This document shows positions 30,236-40,163 of a DNA stretch of 64,000 nucleotides, piece after piece. Position numbers and translations under genes: made by a program. Positions within the stretch are counted from its first letter, which is position 1; every line of letters starts with the position of its first letter. The DNA is from Massilia sp. H-1 (GTDB lineage Bacteria > Pseudomonadota > Gammaproteobacteria > Burkholderiales > Burkholderiaceae_D): positions 992,001 through 1,056,000 of the forward strand of contig CP087969.1 in the NCBI GenBank assembly GCA_024703915.1, written 5' to 3'. The notes under the pieces are model-generated. The model was not told where the DNA came from, did not search any database, and saw only the letters and a program-made list of their open reading frames with translations.

Positions 30236-31845
30236 TTAAGCCTTGGCGATGGCGCAGCCGAACGGGCCCATGCTGGCGCCGTCAACGGCGCGCGCATACA
30301 GCAGCTGGTGCGCGCCGAACGCCGTCCATGCAGCAGCGCACGGCGCATCCGACAGGTTGACCGCCACCAGGATGCGCTGCTCGGGCGAGCTGCGCCAGTA
30401 CATGAGCAGGCCGGGCGCGCCGCTGCGCACGAAATGGACCGCGCCCTGGCGCAGGGGCTAAGCAGCGCGCCAGCAGCGATCAGGTTGCGGTAGTGGTCGA
30501 AGGTGGGCCGGTCGAAGCTGTTCCAGTCAAGCGCGAAGCCGTCGAACAGCGAGGTCCAGTTCTCCCAGCGCGGCTCGTTGAATTCCTGGCCCATCAGCAC
30601 GTGCGGCACGCCGTCCAGCGTGAACACGACGGCCGCCGCGGCCAGATGCAGCTCGTGGCCAAAGTAGCGGAACGCCCGCCCCTGTTCTTTTTCTTCGAGC
30701 CAGCGCATGCGCAGCGCCGCGCGGGAAGGTATAGGTCGATTCTTCCCACTGCCAGCGCACCGCGTCGGCCGTCGCTTCGCCCTGGGCGATGCGCAGCATG
30801 GTCTCGCGCGCGCCGCCGTCATAGGTCAGGTCGCAGGCGTCGAGGTGGTGCAGCTCGTCGGTCGACTGCGCGATGAGCGCGATATCGGCGCGCACCGGCA
30901 CCAGCGCGGCGCGGATCTCGTCGAGGAAATCGAGCGGGGTGATGTCGGCGTCGTCAAAGCGCAGGCCGTCAAAGCCATAGGCCGTGATCCAGTCCTGCAT
31001 GGCCGCCAGCAGCCAGGCCCGCAGCGGCTTGCTGGAAAAATCGAAGCCATGAAATAGGCGCGGTTCGGCACCAGGTAGCACAGCTTGCCTAGCCGCGTCG
31101 TGCGTGAACCATTCGGGGTGGCTTGCGGTGAGCACGTTGTCGACGCTGGCGCGGTTGAGCGTCCAGTCGTAGATCACGCGCATGCCGCGCCGGTGCAGGT
31201 CGTCGACCAGCGCGCGCAGTCCGGCCGCGTCGCCCAGCGCCGGATCGATGGCGGTGAAATCGCGCACCGCATACGGATCGCCGTCGGCGCCGATGCGCGC
31301 CTGGACCCCGACCGGATGCACCGGCATCAGCCAGACGATCGATACGCCCAGTTCCTGCAAGTGGCCGAGGCGCGCGCACGCCCTCGAAGGTGCCGCCAAA
31401 GGCGCGCACCGACAGCTGGTAGATCACGCCGTTGGCCAGCCACTGCGGGCTGGCCACGGCCGTGCGGCGGCGATACAGATCGCCCGGGGTCTGCTGCGAC
31501 GCTTCGCCGGTGCGCACGAACACGTCGCCGAACTCGTTGAGCGTGGAAGCAGGAGTTGTTCTGCGCGTCTTCGGACACCCAGGGATTGGCCGGATCGCGG
31601 ATCCAGTCGCTGCCGTTGACGACGAATTTGTAGTGATGACGGCCGGGCGACGCCTTGACCGTGGTCTGCCAGGTGGCGGCGCCCACGCGGTCATGGGGGC
31701 GGCATCGCCCACCCAGCTGTTGAAGGTGCTTAGGCCACCGCAACCGACTGCGTACCCGGCGCGCCTTCGAAGGTGAAGCGAATGCCGCCTTTGGCGGTCT
31801 TTTCGGCAGCAGTTCGTGCCGGATAGGCTGTTGATTATTCGTCAT
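30236..31845 (-). CDS. GH13 alpha-amylase-like protein with altered catalytic motifs
   Basis: N-terminal CBM48-like beta domain (GRHHYKFVVNGSDWIRDPANP) then a GH13 barrel (VIYQLSVRAFGGTFEGV, LQELGVSIVWLMPVHPVG, MRVIYDWTLNRASVDN, FDGLRFDDADITPLDFLDEI, GVPHVLMGQEFNEPRWEN) and a small C-terminal beta domain. The barrel Asp after GLRF is present, but where GH13 proteins have the acid/base Glu the frame reads IALIAQSTDEL, and where ENHD is expected it reads WLEEKEQGR. It may be inactive or re-purposed. GCCGGC-type breaks at about 30457, 31087 and 31728, others single-base (30320, 30724, 31378, 31550, 31690). About 535 residues. Divergent from a LacI regulator. Confidence 0.78.
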
Positions 31846-31969
31846 GATGTCCGCATTTTACCCCTTGCTTCCCCCGGCGCGGCAGCCGGGACGCAGGTTT
31901 TTTGCTGGCGAACCACACCTTGCGTGGTAACCTGCGCCTGTATCGGACACCCACCGCCCCGGACCCCAC

Positions 31970-32988
31970 TTGACCGCCCCCGACCCCGCCGCTCCCCCGT
32001 CGACCCTGATCGATGTCGCCCGCCAGGCTTGGCGTCTCGCCCAGCACCGTCTCGCGCATCCTGAACGGCACCGCCAGAGTGGCCGACGACAAGCGCCAGG
32101 CCGTGCTGGCGGCGATCGAACAAATGAATTTCGCGCCCAACCAGATGGCGCAGGGCCTCAAGAAGGGCCGCTCGATGACGATCGGGATCGTGGTGCAGGA
32201 TATCGCCAGTCCCTTCTTCGACGAGACCTTGCGCGGGGTGGACGATGGCCTCAAGGGCACCGGCTACGCCTCGGTGATCGTCAGCGGCCACTGGAACGCG
32301 CAGGAAGAAGCCCAGCGCATCCGGCTGCTGGTCGGACGCAAGGTCGACGGCATCATCCTGCTGGCGGGCCGCATCGGCGACGAAGCGATCCTGCAGTTCG
32401 CCGCCCAGCGCCCGATCGTGGCCACCGGGCGCGGCCTGAAGTCGCACAACGCCCACGGCTTCCGGCTCGACCACGAAAACGGCGCCTACCTGGCGGTACG
32501 CCACCTGATCGGCCTTGGCCACCGGCGCATCGCCTTCATCACCGGTCCGGCCGAGCATAACGACGTGGCCGAACGCCTGATCGGCTACACGCGCGCTGCG
32601 CGAAGCGGGCATCGCCCTCGATCCGGCCCTGCTGGCCGAAGGCGATCTGCACGAAGCGGGCGGCGTGGCCGCGATCGACACCCTGTACGCGGCCGGCGGC
32701 GACTTTTCCGCCATCTTCGCCGCCAACGACCTGTCGGCCTACGGCGCGCGCCTGGGCCTGTACCGGCGCGGCGTGCGGGTACCGGAAGACATCTCGCTGG
32801 TGGGATTCGACGATTTACCGGGATCGGCCTACACGACGCCGCCGCTGACGACGGTGCGCCAGCCTTTGTACGAGATGGGAAGGATTGCCAGCGGCGCTTT
32901 GCTGGCGCTGATCAATGGCGCAGCCGTGGCGGCCAGCCTGCCGCCGCTCGAACTGGTGGTGCGCGAGACGACCCGCAGCGCGCGCTAG
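31970..32988 (+). CDS. LacI-family transcriptional regulator
   Basis: HTH DVARQAGVSPSTVSRILNGTARVADDKR, then a periplasmic-binding-like sensor (IGIVVQDIASPFFDETLRGV, DGIILLAGRI, GHRRIAFITGPAEHND, AIFAANDLSAYGARLGL, SLVGFDDLPGSAYTTPPLTTV). About 339 residues; TTG start at 31970 since no ATG lies upstream of the HTH. GCTTGGC at 32027-32033 is a GCCGGC artefact inside the HTH; a second break is near 32598. Divergent from the GH13-like gene, so a sugar-responsive repressor of it is likely. Confidence 0.88.
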
Positions 32989-33365
32989 CCGCCGCGCGTG
33001 TAGGCCCCGACGCAGTAGTCGGTCATCGCCTGCAGCACTTGCGGGTCTTCGCCGACCGCGCTTCCAGCCACGTCGATCGCCAGCTGCGGATGGGTGGTGC
33101 GCAGTTCATCGACCATCAATGGCAGGTCGCGCAGCAAATGCCCGCCCTGCCCCAGAAACACGGGCACGATGGTGATGCCGGTGATGCCGCTGGCAGCCAG
33201 CGCCGCCACGTGCGCGGGCAGGCGCGGCTCCATCAGTTCCAGGAACGCCAGCGACACCGGCACACCGGGCATGCGCTCCTGCGCCAGCGCGCGCAGACGC
33301 TCGAACGGCGCCGCCCAGGATGCGGCGCGCGCGCCGTGCGCGAACAGCACCAGGGCGCGCGTCAT
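32985..33365 (-). CDS. CbiX/SirB-type sirohydrochlorin chelatase-like protein
   Basis: 126 residues, the short single-domain CbiX size. LVLFAHGARAASWAAPFERL, LAFLELMEPRLP and ITIVPVFLGQGGHLLRDLP carry the two metal-binding His segments. Could insert Fe into sirohydrochlorin for the siroheme of CysI, completing the cobA pathway. Starts inside the lptG stop (TGATG) and overlaps the convergent LacI gene by 4 bases. No frame break. Confidence 0.85.
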   Translation of the reverse strand: MTRALVLFAHGARAASWAAPFERLRALAQERMPGVPVSLAFLELMEPRLPAHVAALAASGITGITIVPVFLGQGGHLLRDLPLMVDELRTTHPQLAIDVAGSAVGEDPQVLQAMTDYCVGAYTRGG

Positions 33366-34536
33366 CAGGAACGCTCCACTTTCCACAAGGCCCCCACCGC
33401 CAGCAGCAGGAACACCAGGCTGGGGGCAATCGCCGTCAGCACGGCTTAAGCATGGCGCTGAGCACGCCCAGGTGGGCGAACAGCGTATTAATGAGCAGGA
33501 AGCCGAAGCCGATCATGATGCCGACGAAGATCTTGAGACTGACGCCGCCGCTGCGGGTATGCAGATAGGCGAACGGCAGGGCCAGCGCCATCATCACGAA
33601 AATCGCCAGCGGATCGAACAGCTTCTTCCAGAACGCGATCTTGAAGCGCTCGCTCTCCTGCTTGTTCTCGCTCAGGTGGCGCGTATAGACCGCCAGCTCA
33701 CTGGCCGACATGCGGTCCGGATCGGAGGCCGATACCGAAATGATCTTGGGCGTGATCTCGGACACCAGGTCCAGGCCGGGCAGCTTGCGTGTGCTGACCA
33801 CACTGGTCTCCTGGCCGAAGGTGGCCGGGCCGGTGGCCGGCGCGCTGGCATCGGGCATCGGCCCGGTGTTCGAGAAAACGGTCTCCGTCACCTCTTCCAG
33901 ACGCCAGGTGTTGTTGCCCTTGAAGCTGGCGCGCGGCCGTGATCAGGGAGCGCATGCGAAAGCCCGTGTCGAATTCGTACAGGCGCACGTCGAGCAGCTG
34001 GCCGTCGGGACGGAACTGGCGCACATTGAAGAAGCGCGAACCGGTGACCTTGCCGGTGATGCCGTCGCTGCGCACCACGTCCTTGGTCCACATGCCCGAA
34101 ATGAAGCCCTGCGATACCGTGGCGCCGCGCGCCGACAGCTTGACCCGCTCGGCCAGCGGCGCTGCTGCGGGGGCGATCAGTTCGCCGAACACGAAGGTCA
34201 CCAGCACCAGCACGATGCCGATCTTGAACAGCATCCAGGCCGCCATCCGGGTCGACATGCCGGACGCGCGCATGATCGTAAATTCCGAGCTCGATGCGAA
34301 CTGCGCCATCGTGTACACGGTGCCGATCAGCGCCGCCACCGGCATCGCTTCGTACACGTGGAACGGAACGCGAGCAGCACATACAGGAAGGCGTGCTGAA
34401 TGGCGTAGCCGTTCTTGCCGATCGACGGCAGTTCGCCGGTCAGGTCAAAAAGGCCGACAGCGCCAGGAAGGCGACCAGCACGAAGGCCACCGCCTGCACG
34501 ATCGAGACGAAAAAAATAACGCTGCAGGATTTTCAT
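33365..34536 (-). CDS. lptG: LPS export permease LptG
   Basis: Inner-membrane permease of the LptB2FG transporter. YjgP/YjgQ fold: [62 protein letters not shown] (split), a periplasmic beta-jellyroll (34150-33700) and two C-terminal helices (DPLAIFVMMALALPFAYLHTR, IFVGIMIGFGFLLINTLFAHLG). About 385 residues. Breaks at 34500-34512 (A run), 34440, 34372, 33930 and 33446-33453 (GCTTAAGC). Overlaps lptF upstream and cbiX downstream. Confidence 0.92.
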
Positions 34537-35673
34537 TTGTGCGCTGCTCCTTGCGGCGCCACGGAACGGACACGCTTGAACGAGGCCCACAGGACCTTGG
34601 GGTGATAGCGGTGGTTCGGATTGAGGCGCCAGGCGAACATCGCCAGCACCCACAGCGCCACCAGCAGGTGGAGCGGCCACCAGGCCATCGCGAATTCGGA
34701 TTTACCTTGCGCCACGCTGGCCTGGCTCATTTTGGACAGGTTCAGGTAGGTGATGAAGATGAGCAGCGCCAGGATCAGATTGGTCAGCTGCTTAAGCTGC
34801 GGGATTGACGAAGCCCATCGGAATGGCCAGCAGGATCAGCAGCAGGCAAGTGATCGGCGCGCCGATCCGGTACAGCAGTTCGGCGCGTGGCGCGGTTGGG
34901 CGTCTCGAGCAAGGCCTGGGTCGAGAGCGCGTCCGACGGCAGCTCGCCGGTCACGGCCGGTCCCTGGGTGGCCACGCGCATCGAATAGCGCTCGAATTCC
35001 ATCGAGCGGAAATCGGCCTGGCCCGGCGTGCCCTGGTAGCGGCGGCCGTTCTTGAGGACCAGGAACTGGCCGCCCTTGCCGTCCGCCTCGATCACGCCTT
35101 CCTTGGCCACGACCACGGTATTCATCTTGTCTTCGACCGTATTGACGAACACGTTCTGCACCACGGTCGCCTCATGCTTACCACGCCTTCGACAAAGAAC
35201 ACGCGGTTGGCCGAGGACGATTCCTTGAACTGGCCGGGCGAGACCTTCTTGAGGTCTTCGCGCTTTTCGAAGCGCTGCACGAACTCCGCGCTTTTCATTT
35301 TGGCCCACGGCGTGACGAACAGCGACAAGGTGGCCGTCAGGATCACCAGCGGCAGGCCGAAGGTGAGCACCGGGCGGATCCAGCGCGTGAGCGACAGGCC
35401 GGACGCGAACCAGACGACCATCTCCGAATCGCGGTAGGTGCGCGTCACGACCGCCAAAACAGAAATAAAGCTGGTGAGAGTCAGGATAGTTGGCAGATAA
35501 TTCAGCATTGCGAATGCGATCAGCGCGACCACATCGCCCGACGCGACCTTGCCGCCAGCCGCTTTACCGAGGATGGAAATCAGGGTCCAGGTGACGAGGA
35601 CGGTGAACAGCACCGTGAAGGTAGCGCTTACCGAGGCAGCCAATTCACGACGCAGGGCGCGGTGGAAGATCAT
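34533..35673 (-). CDS. lptF: LPS export permease LptF
   Basis: Partner permease of Lpt[101 protein letters not shown]. About 375 residues. GCCGGC-type breaks at 35175-35180 and 34791-34798 (GCTTAAGC), another near 34890; the GCTTACC at 35627 reads in frame. Stop overlaps the lptG ATG (ATGA). Divergent from pepA, as in most beta- and gammaproteobacteria. Confidence 0.92.
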
Positions 35674-35741
35674 TCGAAAGTTATAATCACAGGTTAGGCA
35701 GTGCGGCTCTGAGTACGCCAATACACGAAATGGAGATTCAA

Positions 35742-37240
35742 ATGGACTTTAGCATAAAAGCATTCGACACAAAAAACACCATCGCTGCGGCAAAATCTGG
35801 CTGCATCGCGGTTGCGGTGTTCGACAATAAAAAACTTTCGCAGGAAGCTAAAGCACTCGACAAGGGCGGAGAAATCGCCGCCGCGCTCAAATCGGGCGAC
35901 ATCACCGGCAAAGCTTAAGACCACCCTGCTGCTGCGCGGCGTTGCTTGCATGCCAGCGCCGCGCGTGCTGCTGGTCGGTCTGGGCAGCGACGACGGCGTG
36001 ACGGAGAAAAGCTTTACCTCGGCCGTGGGCGGCATGCTCAAGGCATTTGCCGCGCTCGGCGCCAACGACGCCATTATCGCATTACCACTGACCGATGTGA
36101 AAGAGCGCGATACCGCCTGGGCGATCCGCACCATCGTCAGCGCCGCCCACGAGAGCGTGTTCCGCACCGACGGCCAGAAGAGCAAGAAGGATCCGGCCCC
36201 GAGCGGCGTGCGCAAGATCACCCTGGCCGCAGCCGCCACGTCCGAGACCAAGGTCGCCCTGGCCCAGGCAATCGCGATCGCCAACGGCATGAACCTGACC
36301 AAGGAACTGGGCAATCTGTCGGCCAACGTCTGCACGCCGACCTACCTGGCCAACACCGCCAAGAAGCTGGCCAAGGAATACAAGTTCGACGTCGAAGTCC
36401 TCGAGCGCAAACAGCTCGAAGCGCTCAAGATGGGCAGCTTCCTGTCGGTCACCAACGGCAGCGAAGAGCCGCCGAAGTTCATCGTCCTCAAGCACATGGG
36501 CGGCAAGGCCAAGGATGCACCGGTGGTCCTGGTCGGCAAGGGCATCACCTTCGACACGGGCGGCATTTCGATCAAGGCCTACCCTGGCATGGATGAAATG
36601 AAGTACGACATGTGCGGCGCCGCTTCGGTGCTGGGCACCTTCCGCGCGATCGGCGAAATGGGCCTCAAGCTCAACGTGATCGGTATCGTGGCCGCCTGCG
36701 AAAACATGCCGTCGGGCCGCGCCACCAAGCCGGGCGACATCGTCACCTCGATGAACGGCCTGACCATCGAAGTGCTCAACACCGACGCCGAAGGCCGCCT
36801 GATCCTGTGCGACGCCCTCACCTACGCCGAGCGCTTCAACCCGGCCGCCGTGATCGACATCGCCACCCTGACCGGTGCCTGCATCGTCGCCCTGGGCCAC
36901 CACAATTCGGGCCTGTTCACGCGCAGCGATGCGGCGCACGAAAAGCTGGCCGCAGAACTGATGAGCGCTTAGCCACAACGCCAGCGACACCGCATGGCGC
37001 CTGCCGATCGGTGAGCTCTACAACGAGCAGCTCAAGTCGAATTTCGCGGACCTGGCCAACATCGGCACCCCGGGCGGCGCCAGCTGCACGGCCGCGGCCT
37101 TCCTCGAGAACTTCACCCGCAAGTACACCTGGGCCCACATCGACATCAGCCTAAGCACGGCATGGAAATCGGGCGGCGCCAAGGGTGCGACGGGACGCCC
37201 GGTTCCGCTGCTGTCGAACTTCCTGATCAACCGCACGTAA
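35742..37240 (+). CDS. pepA: leucyl aminopeptidase (M17)
   Basis: Hexameric dizinc/manganese exopeptidase; PepA also acts as a DNA-binding accessory protein in some bacteria. N-terminal macro-like domain, then the catalytic domain with [43 protein letters not shown] text and the signature [10 protein letters not shown]. About 499 residues. GCCGGC-type breaks at 35912-35918 (GCTTAAG), 36966-36972 (GCTTAGCC) and 37149-37155 (CCTAAGC). Start at 35742 behind GGAG at 35732; the upstream ATG at 35730 overlaps that site. Confidence 0.93.
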
Positions 37241-37253
37241 TACCGTCCGGACG

Positions 37254-37280
37254 AAAAAAGCAGCGCAAGCTGCTTTTTTT
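37254..37280 (+). terminator. Rho-independent terminator of pepA
   Basis: AAAAAAGCAGC, loop GCAA, GCTGCTTTTTT: perfect 11-bp stem with a T8 tail, 13 bases after the pepA stop. The A run also allows function for the converging gene at 37295. Confidence 0.92.
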
Positions 37281-37294
37281 TCGCCCTGCCGTTC

Positions 37295-37761
37295 TTAATG
37301 GATCTCGCTGTCCTGCGGTTCCTCGCGCGACGGGCCGTCGGCCGGGCGGCCGGTGGGGACCATCAGCACGGTCAGCGTTTGCGGGTATTCAAAACCGGCG
37401 CCGGTGCGCTTGTCGTACAGGTAGCCCAGGCCGATGGTGGTGATCGCATTGCCGATGGTGGCGGTATTGTTGGGGCGCGAAGCGAAGCGTTCCTGGCCTA
37501 AGCGCTGGCATTGCCCTTTTTGCAGTCGACGAACAGATTGCTTAAGCGCTCTTGCGCACGGCGACGTGGCCGGGGGCGGTCACGAACCAGCGGCCCGCAT
37601 TATTGGTCAGCACGCAGCCGACATTGCCGATTTCACGGTTGTCCTGCACCGCGCGCACCATGACTTCCTGGTCCGGGTCTTCGCTCAGCGAAGCGCAGCT
37701 TAGCCAGCAGGCTCACTGCGGCCAGCGCGGCCAGCATGTTCAATCGGGTTGTTTTTGCCAT
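37295..37761 (-). CDS. lipoprotein of unknown function, recovered after frame repair
   Basis: Fragmented into pieces below usual ORF length, but the reverse strand reads MAKTTRLNMLAALAAVSLLAGC (lipobox LLAGC), then DQEVMVRAVQDNREIGNVGC, VLTNNAGRWFVTAPGHVAV, NLFVDCKKGNASAGQERF, TIGLGYLYDKRTGAGFEYP and EEPQDSEIH. Three GCCGGC-type artefacts (37538-37545 GCTTAAGC, 37497-37502 CCTAAGC, 37698-37704 GCTTAGC) explain the breaks; one sits in the lipobox itself. About 153 residues. Resembles small conserved envelope lipoproteins; no function known. Confidence 0.75.
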
Positions 37762-37826
37762 GGTCTCCACCTGTTGTCGCGACGCGTACCACCCTGTTTA
37801 CGGCAGGCGCGCGCCGTTCTGCAGTC

Positions 37827-38300
37827 CTACTTTAGCGGAATTGGCTGGTTTGCGGGAACGGGGACGGCGGTGACGCTGTTTTTCGGGCTGCCGTCGATCA
37901 GGCGGTCCGAGTACACCAGGTAGACCAGGGCATTGCGCTTGACGTCGACCATGCGCACCACGCGCACGTGCTTGAAGAAGACCGAGGCACGTTCGCTGAA
38001 CACTTCGTCCTGCTGCGGCACCTTGCCGTTGAAGGAGATCGGGCCGACCTGGCGGCAGGCGACCGAGGAATCGGCCTTGTCTTCGGCCAGGCCGATGGCG
38101 CCCTTGAAGCCGCCCGTCTTGGCGCGCGACAGGTAGCAGCTCACGCCGCCCACTTTCGGATCGTCGAACACTTCGACCACGACCTTGTGGTCGGGACCGA
38201 GGATCTTGAAGGCGGTATCGACCGAACCGACCGTCTCGGCCGACGCGCACATCACGATACTGGACAGGGCAAGGCCCGCGGCTGCATGACTGATGCGCAT
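37827..38300 (-). CDS. creA: CreA family protein
   Basis: 157 residues, signal peptide MRISHAAAGLALSSIVMCASAE, then the CreA core VGSVDTAFKILGPDHKVVVEVFDDPKV, GVSCYLSRAKTGG, VACRQVGPI and VFFKHVRVVRMVD. CreA proteins are conserved and exported, with unknown role. Intact. The in-frame upstream Met at 38360 would bury the signal peptide, so 38300 is preferred. Confidence 0.9.
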   Translation of the reverse strand: MRISHAAAGLALSSIVMCASAETVGSVDTAFKILGPDHKVVVEVFDDPKVGGVSCYLSRAKTGGFKGAIGLAEDKADSSVACRQVGPISFNGKVPQQDEVFSERASVFFKHVRVVRMVDVKRNALVYLVYSDRLIDGSPKNSVTAVPVPANQPIPLK

Positions 38301-38352
38301 GATCGATCCTGGAAAAGGGGGCCGCACGATGGGACGAGACCCGGGCCGTGAA

Positions 38353-38541
38353 CTACTCAACTGGCGTGAAGCGCTGCACGAGCGTGCCGTCGACTTCCAC
38401 CATCTGGAAAAAAACGTCCCGCGGACGGGTCCAATAGGACCCGTCTGGAGCCGTGTAGACGATCATTTCGGACAAGTCCGACTCAAGCGTGGCCACGCAT
38501 ACCAACTGGTACAGGCCACCCTTATAGTGCCGGAACTGCAT
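38353..38541 (-). CDS. DUF1653 protein
   Basis: 62 residues: RHYKGGLYQLVCVATLESDL, MIVYTAPDGSYWTRPRDVFF, VDGTLVQRF, the DUF1653 pattern. Function unknown. The ATG overlaps the stop of the upstream gene (TGATG), indicating coupling. Intact. Confidence 0.88.
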   Translation of the reverse strand: MQFRHYKGGLYQLVCVATLESDLSEMIVYTAPDGSYWTRPRDVFFQMVEVDGTLVQRFTPVE

Positions 38542-38927
38542 CAGCTCTCGGTCTTGTCTTCAGCCAGCGCCTTCTGCTTTTTCTTCAAGCCCTGAATGAC
38601 CTTGAGAACGCCCTCGATGCTTAAGCGCTGTCGTCCAGGTCGCTGAACGCGTCGAGCACTTCGTTGAGCACACGGTTACGCACCGCGCTCTCATCGCTCG
38701 TCGCCTAGCGCAGCTGCGCGGACGCCTTCGACTGGCGCATCTTTCGCCACTGCTTTGGCCGCGGCAGGTTTCGCCGTTGCTGCTGCAGTTTTGCCATGTG
38801 CCAAGGCAGCTTGCCAGATTACCCAGCGGCGCTGCGTCTCGAAAACGAGGTATTCATCGGGTTTGTCTTCACGGCGGCGTACGATGTGACCATCGCGCTG
38901 GGCCCATGCTTCAAATGCATTTCGCAT
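38541..38927 (-). CDS. small protein of unknown function, continuous after repair
   Basis: Begins MRNAFEAWAQRDGHIVRRREDKPDEYLVFETQ (two runs joined) and WVIWQAALAHG, an Ala/Lys linker, then, after restoring GCCGGC at 38704-38710 (written GCCTAGC) and at 38620-38627 (written GCTTAAGC), DESAVRNRVLNEVLDAFSD, IEGVLKVIQGLKKKQKAL and EDKTES. The N-terminal half resembles short phage/plasmid-type proteins with an EYxxxxTQxxWxxWQ pattern. About 128 residues. Coupled to the DUF1653 gene. Confidence 0.65.
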
Positions 38928-39388
38928 TTCAATCCTTTATCAATGCTGTGCTCGCATTTTTATCCCTAGCGGAAAATACACTTTCCAACTAGAACCACCT
39001 TTCGAGCGGTCAAGCTCTCCAGGACATGTACTACGACACTTCCAACGGGCAACTTAGCGGATGGCCTCTCCCCAACCATACCGCTACTCAACTATATATT
39101 ACTCTCTCAGTTATAAGAATGCAATTTTTTATTCCCCTAAGGTAACAATAGCGCAAAAACGTTGTTTTGTATTACTGTTGTTACAGTTTGAAACAGTTTG
39201 AGTAACATCTTTAAGCGTACCGCATAATGCATCGATTGTTTAGTGTAAAGAAAATATGTGTTTTTGTCAAACATGTTTGGAGTGCAACTAAATCGAAGCG
39301 GTTTGGTGTGGATATTCACGCTTCTTGCACGAATGCACCGATGGGTTGATACTGGCGTCCTCCCGCAACAGCGCCCCCATTCTTTTCC
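38928..39388. other. AT-rich intergenic region, no gene seen
   Basis: 461 bases of much lower GC than the surroundings, between divergent genes. It should hold the promoters of both. No ORF with plausible codon use, tRNA or clear terminator hairpin was found; short T- and A-rich tracts (39120-39260) dominate. Confidence 0.5.
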
Positions 39389-40160
39389 ATGAAAATTGCA
39401 ACCTGGAACGTCAATTCCTTGAAGGTCCGCCTGCCCCATTTGCTGCGCTGGCTGGCCGAGAATCCGGTAGACGTGCTCTGCCTTCAAGAGACAAAACTCA
39501 CCGACGATAAGTTCCCCATTTCTGAAATTAATGATGCTTACTACCAGGTCGTCTTCAGCGGTCAAAAAACGTATAACGGCGTGGCCATCCTGGCGCGCCT
39601 GCCGATCACCGACGTGGTCAGGAACAATCCCCGCTACCAGGACGAGCAGCAGCGCATCCTCGCTGCCACCGTCGGCGGCGTGCGCTTCATTTGCGCCTAT
39701 GTGCCGAACGGCCAGGCGGTCGACACCGACAAATACATCTACAAGCTGGCCTGGCTGGCGTCGCTGCGCGACTGGCTGGCCGACGAAATGGCGACCCATG
39801 CCGAACAGGGGCTGGCCATCCTGGGCGACTACAACATCGCACCGGAAGACCACGACGTGCACGATCCTGCGGCGTGGGCCTAGCCAGGTTCTGTGTTCGG
39901 ACAAGGAGCGCGCGGCGCTGACCGCGCTGACGGACCTGGGCCTGACCGATTCCTACCGCATGTTCGAGCAGGCCGACAAATCATTCAGCTGGTGGGACTA
40001 CCGCATGCTCGGCTTCCAGAAAAACAAGGGCCTGCGCATCGATCACATCCTGCTGTCGGAGGCGCTGCGCAAGCGCTGCACCGCCTGCGCGATCGACCGT
40101 GCGCCGCGCAAGTGGGAACAGCCGTCCGACCACGCACCCGTGATCGCCACGCTGGAGTAA
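39389..40160 (+). CDS. xth: exodeoxyribonuclease III
   Basis: AP endonuclease / 3'-5' exonuclease of base-excision repair. MKIATWNVNSLKVRLPHLL, DVLCLQETKLTD (metal Glu), ILGDYNIAPEDHDVHDP, DSYRMF, WWDYRMLGFQKNKGLRIDHIL and PSDHAPVIA contain the active-site Asn, Asp and His. About 257 residues. One break, GCCTAGCC at 39878-39885, i.e. GCCGGCC; the repaired text is AAWAGQVLCSDKER. Confidence 0.95.
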
Positions 40161-40163
40161 TCC

